Below are positions 9,320 to 18,578 of a DNA stretch of 64,000 bases, piece after piece (positions within the stretch are counted from its first letter, which is position 1; each line of letters begins with the position of its first letter). The position numbers and the translations under genes were made by a program. The stretch is from the NCBI RefSeq assembly GCF_039655875.1, contig NZ_JBBYXK010000001.1, forward strand, positions 186,001 through 250,000, in the 5' to 3' direction. This stretch comes from Emcibacter sp. SYSU 3D8. GTDB lineage: Bacteria; Pseudomonadota; Alphaproteobacteria; SMXS01. Under the pieces are notes generated by a model. That model ran no database searches and had not been told where the DNA came from. It saw nothing but the letters and a program-made list of their open reading frames with translations.

Positions 9320-9409
9320 GGTCGCATCCCAAAAGGGTCAAGGCGGCGGGACGTTACCACGCAGGCCGCCGCCGGGCCAACCGTCAGCCCGGCATATCCG
9401 ACGTGTGGT

Positions 9410-9437
9410 TTGCAATTGCGCCGCGCGTGGGTATAGT
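9410..9437 (+). promoter_or_regulatory. Candidate sigma-70 promoter of yajC
   Basis: TTGCAA (9410-9415) and TATAGT (9432-9437) with a 16-base spacer, ending 28 bases before the yajC ATG. The -10 matches 5 of 6 consensus bases and the -35 matches 4-5 of 6. It lies in the divergent gap between the DUF815 gene and yajC. Confidence 0.5.
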
Positions 9438-9465
9438 CCGGCCAAACCGCCAGCAGGAGCATGAA

Positions 9466-9783
9466 ATGCAGCAGCTCGAACCGTTCTTTTTCATAATCCT
9501 GATGTTCGCGGTGTTCTATTTCATCGTGTTCCGCCCGCAGCAGAAGCGGGCGAAGGAGCACAAGGCGCGTCTTGCCGCCATGCGCCGGGGCGACACGGTC
9601 GTCACCGCGGGCGGAATCATCGGCAAGGTCGTGAAGGTCGAGAGCGGCGAGGAAGTGGTCGTCGAGATCGCTCCCAATACCCAGGTCCGTCTTGTCACGG
9701 CGACCATCGGCGACGTTCGTTCCAAGGGCGAGCCGGTGAAAGAGCCCGTGGCCGCGAAGAAGCCGGCCAACGACGCCGACTGA
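9466..9783 (+). CDS. yajC: Preprotein translocase subunit YajC
   Basis: A 105-residue protein from ATG 9466, preceded by AGGAG at 9455-9459. One N-terminal membrane helix (FFFIILMFAVFYFIVF) is followed by the family signature RPQQKRAKEHKA and a small cytoplasmic domain (MRRGDTVVTAGGIIGKVVKV). YajC is an accessory of the SecDF part of the Sec translocon. secD and secF normally follow in alphaproteobacteria but are not here; the next gene, one base downstream, encodes a Mth938-domain protein. Confidence 0.96.
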   Translation: MQQLEPFFFIILMFAVFYFIVFRPQQKRAKEHKARLAAMRRGDTVVTAGGIIGKVVKVESGEEVVVEIAPNTQVRLVTATIGDVRSKGEPVKEPVAAKKPANDAD

Positions 9784-9784
9784 C

Positions 9785-10165
9785 ATGCGGATCGAGGAAC
9801 AGGCACAGGGCGGCCGGTTCCTGATCCAGGGGTATGGCGACGGCGGCTTTCGGGTCGCCGGCAAGCGCTATCAGGAATCGATCCTGGTGCTGCCGTCGGG
9901 CATCGTATCCTGGCAGGCAACCTGTGCGTCGGATATCACCTATGAAAGCTTCCGGCCGGCCATCGAGGCCGCCGGAGAAATCGATGTGCTGCTGCTGGGC
10001 ACCGGCAAGAGCATGGCGCCCGTGGACCGCGCGCTGATCAGGCGTATCCGCGAGGAACACGGCATCGCCATCGATCTCATGGATACCGGTGCCGCCTGCC
10101 GGACCTTCAACGTCCTGCTGCTCGACGGGCGGCTGATTGCGGCGGCGCTGCTCCCGGTGGCGTAG
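9785..10165 (+). CDS. Mth938-domain protein (NDUFAF3-like)
   Basis: A 126-residue single-domain protein, one base after yajC and probably in the same operon. Features are a Gly-rich N-terminus (YGDGGFRVAGKRYQESILVL), the LLLGTGKSM motif and MDTGAACRTFNVLLLDGRLIAAALLP, which define the Mth938/DUF498 fold. Mitochondrial NDUFAF3, a complex I assembly factor, has this domain, and bacterial relatives commonly sit next to secDF. Its biochemical activity is unknown. The complex I link in this organism is inference from homology and from the nearby NDUFAF6-like gene. Confidence 0.85.
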   Translation: MRIEEQAQGGRFLIQGYGDGGFRVAGKRYQESILVLPSGIVSWQATCASDITYESFRPAIEAAGEIDVLLLGTGKSMAPVDRALIRRIREEHGIAIDLMDTGAACRTFNVLLLDGRLIAAALLPVA

Positions 10166-10200
10166 TTCCCCGCCTTCGTCCTCACAACATCCCGCAGACA

Positions 10201-10227
10201 AAAAAAGGGCGCCCGAAGGCGCCCTTT
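10201..10227 (-). terminator. Intrinsic terminator of the PuuD-like gene
   Basis: A perfect 10-bp stem (10204-10213 with 10218-10227) around a four-base loop, GC-rich in its core. On the minus strand it is followed by a run of seven Ts. It lies 22 bases past the stop of the gene at 10250-10855, in the right orientation. On the plus strand the T-run is too short to be as effective. Confidence 0.85.
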
Positions 10228-10249
10228 GAACTGCCGTGAACGGGTTCGA

Positions 10250-10855
10250 TCAGAAGTCGAAACCGCCATGCATCTGCCCCAGCATGGCATAGAGCATGGG
10301 GATCGAGAGCAGGGTGTTGATACGCGAGAACATCTTCGCGCGCGCGGCGGCCTTCGGCTTGGCGGCGGGATCCGCGTCAACCATGCCCAGCGCGATCTTC
10401 TGGCTCGGCCAGATGATGAACCAGACGTTGAACCACATGATGATGCCGAACCAGATGCCGTAGCCGATGCCGTGGCGCAGTGCGAGGGCGTCGAACAGAT
10501 AGCCGCTGAACAGCGCCAGCAGCAGACCGGTGATGATGGTGGCCATGGCGCCCCAGCGGAACCAGAACAGGGCTTCGGGCGCGATGTGCTTGGAAATGCC
10601 CGGCTTCAGTTCGTCGGGAACCTTCGGCATGACCGGAATCTGGACGAAGTTGAAGTACCACAGAAGGCCGATCCACATCACGCCGCTGATGACGTGCAGC
10701 CAGCGATCGAGGAACGACACGTACATCGGCACGTCGACCGCCGGACCCATGGACAGGGAGCCGGTAATGGTATGCTGACCGACGAAAACCATGATGATCG
10801 TCAGGATGAATCCACTGACAATTGTAATTGGTAACGAGTCGGTGATCTTTGACAT
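10250..10855 (-). CDS. PuuD/urate-oxidase N-terminal-domain membrane protein
   Basis: A 201-residue polytopic membrane protein starting at 10855, five bases after GGGGAGA. The Urate_ox_N-type core is visible: WLHVISGVMWIGLLWYFNF, WFRWGAMATIITGLLLALFSGYL, then WFGIIMWFNVWFIIWPSQKIALG. PuuD itself has this domain fused to a C-terminal cytochrome c; here the protein ends after the membrane part. Urate oxidation is therefore not assured, and it could be a redox-linked membrane protein of unknown role. No uric-acid genes are nearby. It has its own promoter and terminator and interrupts the yajC-Mth938-NDUFAF6-like series on the opposite strand. Confidence 0.75.
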   Translation of the reverse strand: MSKITDSLPITIVSGFILTIIMVFVGQHTITGSLSMGPAVDVPMYVSFLDRWLHVISGVMWIGLLWYFNFVQIPVMPKVPDELKPGISKHIAPEALFWFRWGAMATIITGLLLALFSGYLFDALALRHGIGYGIWFGIIMWFNVWFIIWPSQKIALGMVDADPAAKPKAAARAKMFSRINTLLSIPMLYAMLGQMHGGFDF

Positions 10856-10920
10856 ATTGTTTCTCCCCTTTTTGGCTCTAGTTCAGAGGCCCCGAGCGTC
10901 CCTTGCCTCTTAGGGCCGGA

Positions 10921-10948
10921 ATAATACCACAAGATGATGGGGGAACAA
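10921..10948 (-). promoter_or_regulatory. Candidate sigma-70 promoter of the PuuD-like gene
   Basis: On the minus strand TTGTTC (10948-10943) and TATTAT (10926-10921) are 16 bases apart and point toward the gene starting at 10855. Both hexamers are close to consensus. The predicted leader is about 60 bases and contains the GGGGAGA ribosome-binding site. Confidence 0.6.
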
Positions 10949-11007
10949 GGCGCATGACCCCTAATGAGGCTCTGTGCGGCAGCAGGAATTCGGATTAAAA
11001 AGCACGC

Positions 11008-11856
11008 ATGCAGGCACTGGCCAACCATACCTATCAATGCGCGTCGATCGTGCGGCGCAGCGATCATGACCGATACCTCACCGTGCTCCATGCGCGGACG
11101 GATGACCGGCCCGGCCTGTTCGGTCTTTTCGCCTTCAACGTCGAGGTGGCCAAGACCCGCGAAGTGGTGACCGAGCCGGCGCTGGGCGAGATCCGGCTGC
11201 AATGGTGGCGCGAGACGGTCGAGGAGCTCTACCGTGGCCAGTGCCGCGAACACGAGGTGGTCAGGGCGCTTGCGGATCTGCTGAACCGGCGGGACCTGCC
11301 GCAAAAGGCGCTGCTCGATCTGATCGATGCCCGCGAGGGTGACCTCTATGATGAACAGCCCCAGACCATGCAGCAACTCGAGGCCTATGCGGAGCGCACC
11401 GGCGGCGGCATTCAGGCGCTTGCGGCACTGAGTGTGGGCGCATGCAACGGTGCGCTCGAGGCAGCGCGGCACGTGGGTATCGCCTGGGCTCTGACCGGGC
11501 TGGTGCGGGCGCTGCCCTGGCACCTGCACCATGGCCGCGTTTACGTACCTGCCGATCTGATGCGCGAGGAAGGGCTGGTAGACCCGCTGGTACCCGACCA
11601 GGAGCAGACCCGGGCGCTTTCACGCATCCTCCGCCGGATCGGCGACCGTGCCCGCGCCCATCTGATCTGCGCCCGTCAGAAGGGACAGTCCGCATCATCC
11701 GAGGTGAAACCGATCCTCCGGCTGGCCTGCCTTGCCGACGGCTACCTGGCATGCCTCGAGAGCAGCAGATACGTGCCGGATCATGTGAACTACGAACGCG
11801 GCGCGCTGGGCCGGCAATTGAGGCTTGTCTGGGCCGGCCTCACCAGGAAGTTCTAG
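11008..11856 (+). CDS. Squalene/phytoene synthase-family protein, NDUFAF6-like
   Basis: A 282-residue protein with the all-helical prenyl-synthase fold (LGEIRLQWWRETVEELYRG, then ALTGLVRALPWHLHHGRVYV and P). Both Asp-rich motifs that bind the diphosphate-Mg2+ in true synthases are missing. The first region reads AFNVEVAKTRE, and the second, normally NILRDxxED, reads GLVRALPWHLHH. The protein is thus unlikely to be a squalene or phytoene synthase. This resembles NDUFAF6 (C8orf38), a complex I assembly factor, and the nearby Mth938 gene resembles NDUFAF3. No carotenoid or hopanoid gene is adjacent. ATG 11008 has no strong ribosome-binding site, so the start is less certain. Confidence 0.8.
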   Translation: MQALANHTYQCASIVRRSDHDRYLTVLHARTDDRPGLFGLFAFNVEVAKTREVVTEPALGEIRLQWWRETVEELYRGQCREHEVVRALADLLNRRDLPQKALLDLIDAREGDLYDEQPQTMQQLEAYAERTGGGIQALAALSVGACNGALEAARHVGIAWALTGLVRALPWHLHHGRVYVPADLMREEGLVDPLVPDQEQTRALSRILRRIGDRARAHLICARQKGQSASSEVKPILRLACLADGYLACLESSRYVPDHVNYERGALGRQLRLVWAGLTRKF

Positions 11857-11862
11857 GCCCGC

Positions 11863-13221
11863 CTATTCGGCGGCGTCCCGCGCCGGCACACCCAGCCAGA
11901 CATCCAGATCCCGCAAGGCCCTGTGCGCCACGAACCGCTTGCGCTCGTTCTTGCGGACGCGTTCCTCCGGCGGCGGCAGCAGGCCGAAATTGATGTTCAT
12001 CGGCTGGAAGCTGTCGGGCACGTCGCGGCCGGTCGTATGGCCGCCGGTGATGTGGTTGAGCAGGGCGCCCAGCGCCGTGGTCTCGGGCGGCGGCGCGGTA
12101 TCGTTGCCCAACGCCTGCGCCGCGGCGAAGCGCCCGGCAAGCAGGCCGATGGCGGCGCTTTCCACATAGCCCTCGACCCCGGTCACCTGACCGGCAAAGC
12201 GGATATGCGGCTTCGCCTTGAGGCGAAGTTCCCGGTCTAGCAGCACGGGACTGTTGAGGAAGGTGTTGCGATGGATGCCGCCGAGCCGGGCGAACTGGGC
12301 GTTTTCGAGGCCGGGAATGGTGCGGAATACCTCGGTCTGGGCGGCGTGCTTCATCTTGGTCTGGAATCCGACCATGTTGTAGAGGCTGCCCTGCTTGTTG
12401 TCCTGGCGCAGCTGGACCACGGCGAAAGCCCGCTTCGTCGGGTCGTTGGGATTGGTCAGGCCGACCGGCTTCAGCGGACCGTAGGCCAGGGTAAGCGGCC
12501 CGCGCTCGGCCATTACCTCGACCGGCAGGCACGCTTCGAAATAGGGCGTGTCCTTCTCCCAGTCCTTGAATTCGGTCTTGGGCGCCTCGATCAGCGCGGC
12601 GACGAAGGCACGGTACTGCTCCTCGTTCATGGCGCAGTTGATATAGTCGGCGCCGTCGCCCTTGTCGTAGCGCGACTGGAACCACGCCTTCGAGAAATCG
12701 ATGCTGTCCTTGTAGACGATGGGCGCGATGGCATCGAAAAATGCGAGGGAATCGGTACCGGTCTCAGCCCGGATGGCGTCGGCCAGCGGCGCGGCGGTCA
12801 ACGGCCCGGTGGCGATGACAACGCTGCCCCAATCCTCGGGCGGCAGGGCTTCCACCACGCCGCGCTCGATGGTGATCAGCGGTTCCTCGCGGACGGCCAG
12901 TTCCACCGCGGCGCTGAACGCGTCCCGGTCCACAGCAAGGGCGCCGCCGGCGGGCACCCGGTTGGCGTCACCTTTTGCAAGGATCAGCGAGCCGCAGCGG
13001 CGCATTTCCTCGTGCAGCAGGCCGACGGCGTTGTTTTCCGTGTCGTCCGAGCGGAACGAATTGGAACATACCAACTCGGCCAGCCCGTCGGTCTGGTGGG
13101 CGTCGGTCATCCGGACGGGACGCATTTCGTGGAGGATCACAGGCACGCCGGCGCGCGTGATCTGCCACGCCGCCTCGCATCCGGCCAATCCGCCGCCGAT
13201 TACATGTATGGGTCTGGTCAT
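11863..13221 (-). CDS. trmFO: Methylenetetrahydrofolate-tRNA-(uracil-5-)-methyltransferase TrmFO
   Basis: A 452-residue FAD enzyme that makes ribothymidine at tRNA position 54 using methylene-THF as carbon donor. The N-terminus has the dinucleotide motif [15 protein letters not shown]. Further signatures are [20 protein letters not shown], and the C-terminal [20 protein letters not shown], followed by INFGLLPP. Length is normal. It is convergent with the NDUFAF6-like gene (six bases) and is followed by uvrA on the same strand, 34 bases away. Confidence 0.97.
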   Translation of the reverse strand: MTRPIHVIGGGLAGCEAAWQITRAGVPVILHEMRPVRMTDAHQTDGLAELVCSNSFRSDDTENNAVGLLHEEMRRCGSLILAKGDANRVPAGGALAVDRDAFSAAVELAVREEPLITIERGVVEALPPEDWGSVVIATGPLTAAPLADAIRAETGTDSLAFFDAIAPIVYKDSIDFSKAWFQSRYDKGDGADYINCAMNEEQYRAFVAALIEAPKTEFKDWEKDTPYFEACLPVEVMAERGPLTLAYGPLKPVGLTNPNDPTKRAFAVVQLRQDNKQGSLYNMVGFQTKMKHAAQTEVFRTIPGLENAQFARLGGIHRNTFLNSPVLLDRELRLKAKPHIRFAGQVTGVEGYVESAAIGLLAGRFAAAQALGNDTAPPPETTALGALLNHITGGHTTGRDVPDSFQPMNINFGLLPPPEERVRKNERKRFVAHRALRDLDVWLGVPARDAAE

Positions 13222-13255
13222 GGGGGTGATTTAGCCCATCGCCCCCGGCTTGTCA

Positions 13256-16114
13256 TCACGCGCGCTTGCGCCGGTCCTTCACTTTCAGGAGCGGCCCGAG
13301 AAATTGACCGGTGTAACTGGCCGGGCAGGCGGCCACGTCCTCGGGCGTGCCCTCGACGACGATCTGGCCACCGCCGTCGCCGCCTTCCGGACCCATGTCG
13401 ATGATCCAGTCGGCGGTCTTGATGACGTCGAGATTGTGCTCTATAACCAGAACCGTATTGCCTGTTTCCACAAGTGCATGAAGCACTTCCAGAAGTTTCT
13501 TCACGTCGTGAAAATGCAGGCCGGTGGTCGGCTCATCGAGAATATAGAGCGTGCGGCCCGTCGCCCGGCGCGCCAGTTCCTTGGCCAGCTTGACCCGCTG
13601 CGCCTCGCCGCCCGACAGGGTCGTCGCCTGCTGGCCCACCTTGATATAGCCCAGGCCGACCTTCTGCAGCATCACCAGCTTGTCGCGAATCGCCGGCACG
13701 GCCTTGAAGAAGTCGGCGCCGTCATCGACGGTCATGTCGAGGACGTCGGCGATGCTCTTGTCGCGGTAGTGCACCTCCAGCGTCTCGCGGTTGTAGCGCT
13801 TCCCGTGGCAGACATCGCACTCCACGTAGACGTCGGGCAGGAAGTGCATCTCGATCTTGATGACGCCGTCGCCCTGGCAGGCCTCGCAACGGCCGCCCTT
13901 GACGTTGAACGAGAAGCGGCCCGGCTTGTAGCCGCGCGCCTGCGCCTCGGGCAGCGCGGCGAACCAGTCGCGGATCGGCGAGAACGCCCCGGTATAGGTG
14001 GCCGGATTGGACCTGGGCGTACGGCCGATGGGCGACTGGTCGATGTCGACGATCTTGTCGATGTACTGCACGCCGTCGATGGAATCGTGCTCGCCCGGAT
14101 GGGTGCGTGATTTGTGCAGCGTGCGCGCCAGCGCCTCGTAGAGCGTGTTGATCACCAGCGTCGACTTGCCGCCACCGGACACGCCGGTGATGCAGGTGAA
14201 TGTGCCGAGCGGGAAGTGGGCGGTGACATTCTTGAGATTGTTGGCGCGGGCGCCTTTCAACACAAGCTGCCTGGATTTCGCAAAACCGCGGCGGTCGGCC
14301 GGCACGGGAATCTGTTCGAGGCCGACCAGGTACTTGCCGGTCAGGCTGTTGGGGCTGGCCATGATGTCCTCGGGCTTGCCCTCGGCGACAATGGTGCCGC
14401 CGAGCACGCCGGCGCCAGGCCCCATGTCGATGACGTGATCGGCCGTGCGGATCGCGTCCTCGTCATGCTCGACGACGATCACCGTGTTGCCCATGTCCCG
14501 CAAATTGCGCAGGGTCTCCAGCAGGCGGTGATTATCCCGCTGGTGCAGGCCGATGCTCGGCTCGTCGAGGACATAGAGCACGCCGGTCAGGCCGGAGCCG
14601 ATCTGCGAGGCAAGCCGGATGCGCTGGGACTCGCCGCCGGACAGCGTGCCCGACTGGCGCGAGAGGGTGAGGTAGTCCAGGCCCACATTGTTGAGGAAGC
14701 CCAGGCGCTCGACGATCTCGCGCAGGATGCGCGCGGCGATCTCCTGGTCCTTGGGGCGCAGCTTTTCGTTCAGGCCGTCGAACCAGGCATGGGCATGGTG
14801 GATCGACATCTCCGACACCTGTCCCACATGCAGGCCGTCGATTTTCACGGCAAGCGCCTCGGGCTTGAGCCTGTAGCCGGCGCAGGCCTCGCAGGGCGAG
14901 GCATTCTGGAACCGGCTCAGTTCGTCGCGAATCCAGGCGCTGTCGGTCTCGCGCCAGCGCCGTTCGAGATTCGGAATGACGCCCTCGAACGCCCGCGTGG
15001 TCTCGTAGCGGCGCTTGCCGTCTTCATAGACCATGGAGATCGCCTTGCCGTCCGAACCGTGAAGAATGACGTTGCGCGCCGCTTCCGGAAGATCCATCCA
15101 GCGCGCGGTCATGCGAAAGCCGAAGTGCTTCGACAGGCTTTCCAGGGTCTGGTTGTAGTAGGGCGAGGGCACAGCCGTCCGCGACCACGGCGCGATGGCG
15201 CCGCCCTTGATGGTGACTTCCTCATCCGGGATCACCAGGCTGGGGTCGAAGGTCAGCTTGCTGCCCAATCCGTCGCACACCGGGCAGGCGCCGAACGGGT
15301 TGTTGAACGAGAACAGCCGGGGCTCGATCTCCTCGATGGTGAAGCCGGACACCGGGCAGGCGAATTTCGACGAGAACACGGTACGCTCGGCCGATTCGTC
15401 GGCGAATTCGGCGATCGCCAGGCCATCGGCCAGGCCAAGCGCGGTCTCGAAGCTGTCGGCGAGGCGCTGCTGCAACCCCTCGCGCACCACGACGCGGTCC
15501 ACCACCACATCGATGTCGTGCTTGATGTTCTTCTCCAGCGCCGGCACGTCGTCGATCTCGTACATGACGCCATCGACCTTGACCCGCTGGAAGCCGCGTT
15601 TCTGGAAATCGGCCAGATCCTTGCGGTATTCGCCCTTGCGGCCGCGCACCACCGGCGCGATCAGGTAAAGACGGGTGCCTTCCGGCAGCGCCATCACCCG
15701 GTCGACCATCTGGCTGACGGTCTGGCTTTCGATCGGCAGGCCGGTCGCGGGCGAATAGGGAACGCCGATGCGCGCGAACAGCAGGCGCATGTAATCATAG
15801 ACCTCGGTCACCGTGCCCACGGTCGAGCGCGGATTGCGCGAGGTGGTCTTCTGTTCGATGGAAATGGCCGGAGACAGGCCCTCGATATGATCGACGTCGG
15901 GCTTTTGCATCAGTTCGAGAAACTGGCGCGCATAGGCCGACAGGCTTTCCACGTAGCGGCGCTGTCCCTCGGCGTAGATGGTGTCGAACGCCAGTGACGA
16001 CTTGCCCGATCCGGACAGACCGGTGATCACGATCAGTTCGTCACGCGGCAGCATGACGTCGATGCTCTTGAGGTTATGCTCGCGGGCACCGCGAATGGTA
16101 ATGTACTTGTTCAT
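13256..16114 (-). CDS. uvrA: Excinuclease ABC subunit UvrA
   Basis: A 952-residue damage-recognition ATPase of nucleotide excision repair. I start at 16114 ([15 protein letters not shown]), the conserved N-terminus; an ATG 17 codons upstream is less likely. Two ABC modules are visible: Walker [13 protein letters not shown] and [11 protein letters not shown], with [12 protein letters not shown] and [12 protein letters not shown] signatures. Zinc-finger Cys pairs occur (CPVCDG, CEACAG, CEACQG with CDVCHG). The second Walker A has GG where GS is commoner. It is divergent from ssb, with a candidate SOS box in between. Confidence 0.97.
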   Translation of the reverse strand: MNKYITIRGAREHNLKSIDVMLPRDELIVITGLSGSGKSSLAFDTIYAEGQRRYVESLSAYARQFLELMQKPDVDHIEGLSPAISIEQKTTSRNPRSTVGTVTEVYDYMRLLFARIGVPYSPATGLPIESQTVSQMVDRVMALPEGTRLYLIAPVVRGRKGEYRKDLADFQKRGFQRVKVDGVMYEIDDVPALEKNIKHDIDVVVDRVVVREGLQQRLADSFETALGLADGLAIAEFADESAERTVFSSKFACPVSGFTIEEIEPRLFSFNNPFGACPVCDGLGSKLTFDPSLVIPDEEVTIKGGAIAPWSRTAVPSPYYNQTLESLSKHFGFRMTARWMDLPEAARNVILHGSDGKAISMVYEDGKRRYETTRAFEGVIPNLERRWRETDSAWIRDELSRFQNASPCEACAGYRLKPEALAVKIDGLHVGQVSEMSIHHAHAWFDGLNEKLRPKDQEIAARILREIVERLGFLNNVGLDYLTLSRQSGTLSGGESQRIRLASQIGSGLTGVLYVLDEPSIGLHQRDNHRLLETLRNLRDMGNTVIVVEHDEDAIRTADHVIDMGPGAGVLGGTIVAEGKPEDIMASPNSLTGKYLVGLEQIPVPADRRGFAKSRQLVLKGARANNLKNVTAHFPLGTFTCITGVSGGGKSTLVINTLYEALARTLHKSRTHPGEHDSIDGVQYIDKIVDIDQSPIGRTPRSNPATYTGAFSPIRDWFAALPEAQARGYKPGRFSFNVKGGRCEACQGDGVIKIEMHFLPDVYVECDVCHGKRYNRETLEVHYRDKSIADVLDMTVDDGADFFKAVPAIRDKLVMLQKVGLGYIKVGQQATTLSGGEAQRVKLAKELARRATGRTLYILDEPTTGLHFHDVKKLLEVLHALVETGNTVLVIEHNLDVIKTADWIIDMGPEGGDGGGQIVVEGTPEDVAACPASYTGQFLGPLLKVKDRRKRA

Positions 16115-16322
16115 CGGGGATCGTTGCCGGCTCTGCTGTGTGCTAGGTTTTCCCGTGACGGCCATGGGCCGGCGGAGGCGAGGTTACATGGTGTCGTGCC
16201 GCCAATAAATCCCGCTCTTTTTTTGATCGGCGCCGGGCGGGCCGGCAAGCATGGGTGGCGATGAAGCGCCTCGATCTGGTATAGCAGCGTTACCCGATTC
16301 ATGGTGCCCGCGAATCCGAGAT

Positions 16323-16337
16323 GTTTACTTTTTGTTC
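16323..16337. promoter_or_regulatory. Candidate LexA (SOS) box between uvrA and ssb
   Basis: GTTT-N7-GTTC (16323-16326 and 16334-16337), with a T-rich spacer ACTTTTT, differs by one base from the alphaproteobacterial LexA box GTTC-N7-GTTC. It lies in the 278-base divergent gap between uvrA and ssb, both common SOS targets, and close to a TACACT element (16349-16354) that could be the ssb -10. A weaker third quarter-site (GGTT, 16345-16348) continues the 11-base periodicity. Nothing else was recognised in the gap. Confidence 0.5.
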
Positions 16338-16392
16338 TCATTCCGGTTTACACTAGCGTCCTCAGAGTTTCAATCATCGAAAGGCTCCTCCA

Positions 16393-16887
16393 ATGGCCGG
16401 AAGCGTCAACAAAGTCATCCTCGTGGGTAATCTTGGCCGCGATCCCGAAGTGCGCAGCCTGAACAATGGCGGCAAGGTGGTGAACCTCAATCTTGCCACC
16501 TCCGAAACCTGGCGCGACAAGCAGAGCGGCGATCGCCAGGAACGCACCGAATGGCACAAGGTCGTGATCTTCAACGAGAACCTGGCTGACGTGGCCGAGA
16601 GGTTCCTGCGCAAGGGCTCGAAGGTCTATGTGGAAGGCCAGCTCCAGACCCGCAAATACACCGACAAGGAAGGCGCCGAGCGCTACACCACCGAAGTGGT
16701 CCTGCAGCGCTACCGCGGCGAACTCACCATGCTCGATGGCAAAAACGATGGCGGCGGCGCCAACGCCGGCGGCGGCGGTGGCAGCGGCGGCTTCGGCAGC
16801 CGCGATGACAGCTATGGCGGCGGTTCCTCGTCGGGTGGCGCCAGCCGCGGCGGCGCCAGCGATCTGGACGACGAAATCCCGTTCTGA
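16393..16887 (+). CDS. ssb: Single-stranded DNA-binding protein
   Basis: A 164-residue protein that coats single-stranded DNA during replication and repair. An N-terminal OB fold ([20 protein letters not shown] to about residue 110) is followed by a disordered Gly/Ser-rich linker. The acidic C-terminal tip DLDDEIPF recruits partner proteins. Length is normal. It is divergent from uvrA, as in many proteobacteria. Confidence 0.97.
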   Translation: MAGSVNKVILVGNLGRDPEVRSLNNGGKVVNLNLATSETWRDKQSGDRQERTEWHKVVIFNENLADVAERFLRKGSKVYVEGQLQTRKYTDKEGAERYTTEVVLQRYRGELTMLDGKNDGGGANAGGGGGSGGFGSRDDSYGGGSSSGGASRGGASDLDDEIPF

Positions 16888-16987
16888 TCGCCGGCACGGC
16901 AAAAAACCGGGCTGTAAAATGTTGCGGTACCGGCAAACCGCAATAGCTTCTAGACCATTGCACAGCCAATGGATGGGAGACGACTTC

Positions 16988-18421
16988 ATGCGCGCAACGG
17001 CTTTGACGGCAGCCATTCTGGTCTCTGCCGCCTGCGGCGGCGCCGCGTGGGCGGAAGATGCCAGCGTCACCCTGCAGGACCGCAAGGCTCTCAGCCTGAC
17101 AGTCTATAACGGCGGCACCGGCCTGGTGCGCGACACGCGCACGGTCGCCGTGCCCGCTGGCCGCAGCACCGTGTCTTTCATCGATGTTTCGGCGCAGATC
17201 CAGGCAGAAACGGCGCTGTTGAAGAACGCGCCGTTCGACGTGCTGGAGCAGAATTTCGACTTCGACCTGCTCAGCCCGGACAAGCTGCTCGAGAAGTCCG
17301 TCGGCCGGACAGTCCAGCTGCATCGCTTGGGGCCGGATGGCCGGGAGACGGTGGAGACGGCGACCTTGCTGGGCGCCAATGGCGGCATCGTCCTGAAAGT
17401 GGGAGACCACATCGAGACGATGAGCGGCGCGTCGGACGCCAGCCGGCGTCTCACCTTCGACAGCCTGCCGGGCAATCTTCGCTCCCGGCCCACCTTGTCC
17501 ATGGCGGTCAATTCGGGGGGCGCGGTCAGCCGGGACCTGATGCTGACCTATATGACCGGCGGCCTCGACTGGAAGGCCGATTATGTGGCCAATCTGGCAC
17601 CTGACGAGAAGTCGCTGTCGCTGCAAGGCTGGATCAGCATTACCAACACCAGCGGTACGCCCTACGAGCAGGCGCAGGTCCAGGTCGTGGCGGGGCAGGT
17701 TAACCAGGCGCCGCCACCCCGGGGATATGCGCGCGACAAGGGCATGGAAATGATGACGATGAGCGCATCGCGGATGCCCCAGGAAGAATCCTTCTTCGAG
17801 TATCACCTGTATACGCTGCCGGGTTCGATCACCCTGGCAGAGAACCAGACCAAACAGGTTGCGCTGCTCGAGGCCCCGAAAATCACGGCGACCCGGGTGC
17901 TCGAGAGCCGCGGCGGCAATTGGTCGCTGTCGCGAGTCGGGGACATGCAGCCGCAACCCGCCAGCATCACCCTGAAGTTCGGGAACGACGACAGGTCCGG
18001 CCTGGGCACGCCGCTCCCTGGCGGTACCGTGCGTGTGTACAAGGACGATTCGCGCGGCCAGGTCCAGTTCGTCGGCGCCGACAGCATCCGGCACACGCCG
18101 CGCAATGAGAAAGTCGAGCTCAGCCTGGGCCAGGCGTTCGACGTCACCGTCAAGCGCAAGCAGACCGATTTCCGTCAAACCAATGCCCAGAACGGCCAGT
18201 TGATCGAAGCCACATCGTCGTGGGAAGTCACCGTGAAGAACGGCAAGAAGGAAGCTGCCGAGGTCCGCGTGGTCGAGTTGCTGCAGGGCGACTGGAGGAT
18301 TACCGCCGAAAGCCGGCCACACCAGAAGGAGGCGGCCAACATGGCGGTCTGGAATGTGCGTGCGCCGGCCGAGGGGCAGACCACCTTCACCTATACGGTT
18401 GTGACCCGCAACGTGCCGTGA
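16988..18421 (+). CDS. Secreted DUF4139-domain protein
   Basis: A 477-residue exported protein from ATG 16988, eight bases after GGGAG (16975-16979); ATG 16973 is possible but overlaps that site. A signal peptide (RATALTAAILVSAACGGAAWA) is followed by repeated beta-rich segments: LTVYNGGTGLVRDTRTVAVP near the start and LDWKADYVANL in the middle. LEVTVKNxK-like blocks (SWEVTVKNGKKEAAEVRVVE) occur in the C-terminal half, as in DUF4139. The family has no assigned function. It sits between ssb and gyrA, which are often neighbours in alphaproteobacteria. Confidence 0.8.
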   Translation: MRATALTAAILVSAACGGAAWAEDASVTLQDRKALSLTVYNGGTGLVRDTRTVAVPAGRSTVSFIDVSAQIQAETALLKNAPFDVLEQNFDFDLLSPDKLLEKSVGRTVQLHRLGPDGRETVETATLLGANGGIVLKVGDHIETMSGASDASRRLTFDSLPGNLRSRPTLSMAVNSGGAVSRDLMLTYMTGGLDWKADYVANLAPDEKSLSLQGWISITNTSGTPYEQAQVQVVAGQVNQAPPPRGYARDKGMEMMTMSASRMPQEESFFEYHLYTLPGSITLAENQTKQVALLEAPKITATRVLESRGGNWSLSRVGDMQPQPASITLKFGNDDRSGLGTPLPGGTVRVYKDDSRGQVQFVGADSIRHTPRNEKVELSLGQAFDVTVKRKQTDFRQTNAQNGQLIEATSSWEVTVKNGKKEAAEVRVVELLQGDWRITAESRPHQKEAANMAVWNVRAPAEGQTTFTYTVVTRNVP

Positions 18422-18424
18422 CGC

Positions 18425-18440
18425 CGCGCTGAAAAGCGCG
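18425..18440 (+). terminator. Short hairpin after the DUF4139 gene
   Basis: A perfect 6-bp stem CGCGCT/AGCGCG with a GAAA tetraloop starts four bases after the stop codon. No T-run follows, so it is either a weak terminator or an mRNA 3'-end stabiliser. Its position between the DUF4139 stop and the gyrA promoter favours a transcript end. Confidence 0.4.
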
Positions 18441-18472
18441 CATTACCAGTGGCTTAGAGGGAGCGGGAATCC

Positions 18473-18501
18473 TTGTCCCCCATCCCTGCGGCTGGTATAG
18501 T
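18473..18501 (+). promoter_or_regulatory. Candidate sigma-70 promoter of gyrA
   Basis: TTGTCC (18473-18478) and TATAGT (18496-18501) with an ideal 17-base spacer. The predicted leader to the gyrA ATG is about 70 bases. It is among the clearest promoters in the window and would separate gyrA transcription from the upstream gene. Confidence 0.6.
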
Positions 18502-18578
18502 GGCAACCTCATCTCTACCACATCTTGCGCCGCGCATTCGCGGCGCACTGCATTTCTGGAAGGCAGTCCTTAGTCTTG

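Noticed and set aside
14114-15997. A 627-codon plus-strand open frame opposite uvrA
   Set aside because: The minus strand encodes UvrA without doubt. The antisense product has no signature or good start context.
16341-16354. A sigma-70 promoter for ssb using TTGTTC (16332) and TACACT (16349)
   Set aside because: The spacer is only 11 bases, too short. TACACT may still be the -10 with a poor upstream -35, so I did not list a full promoter.
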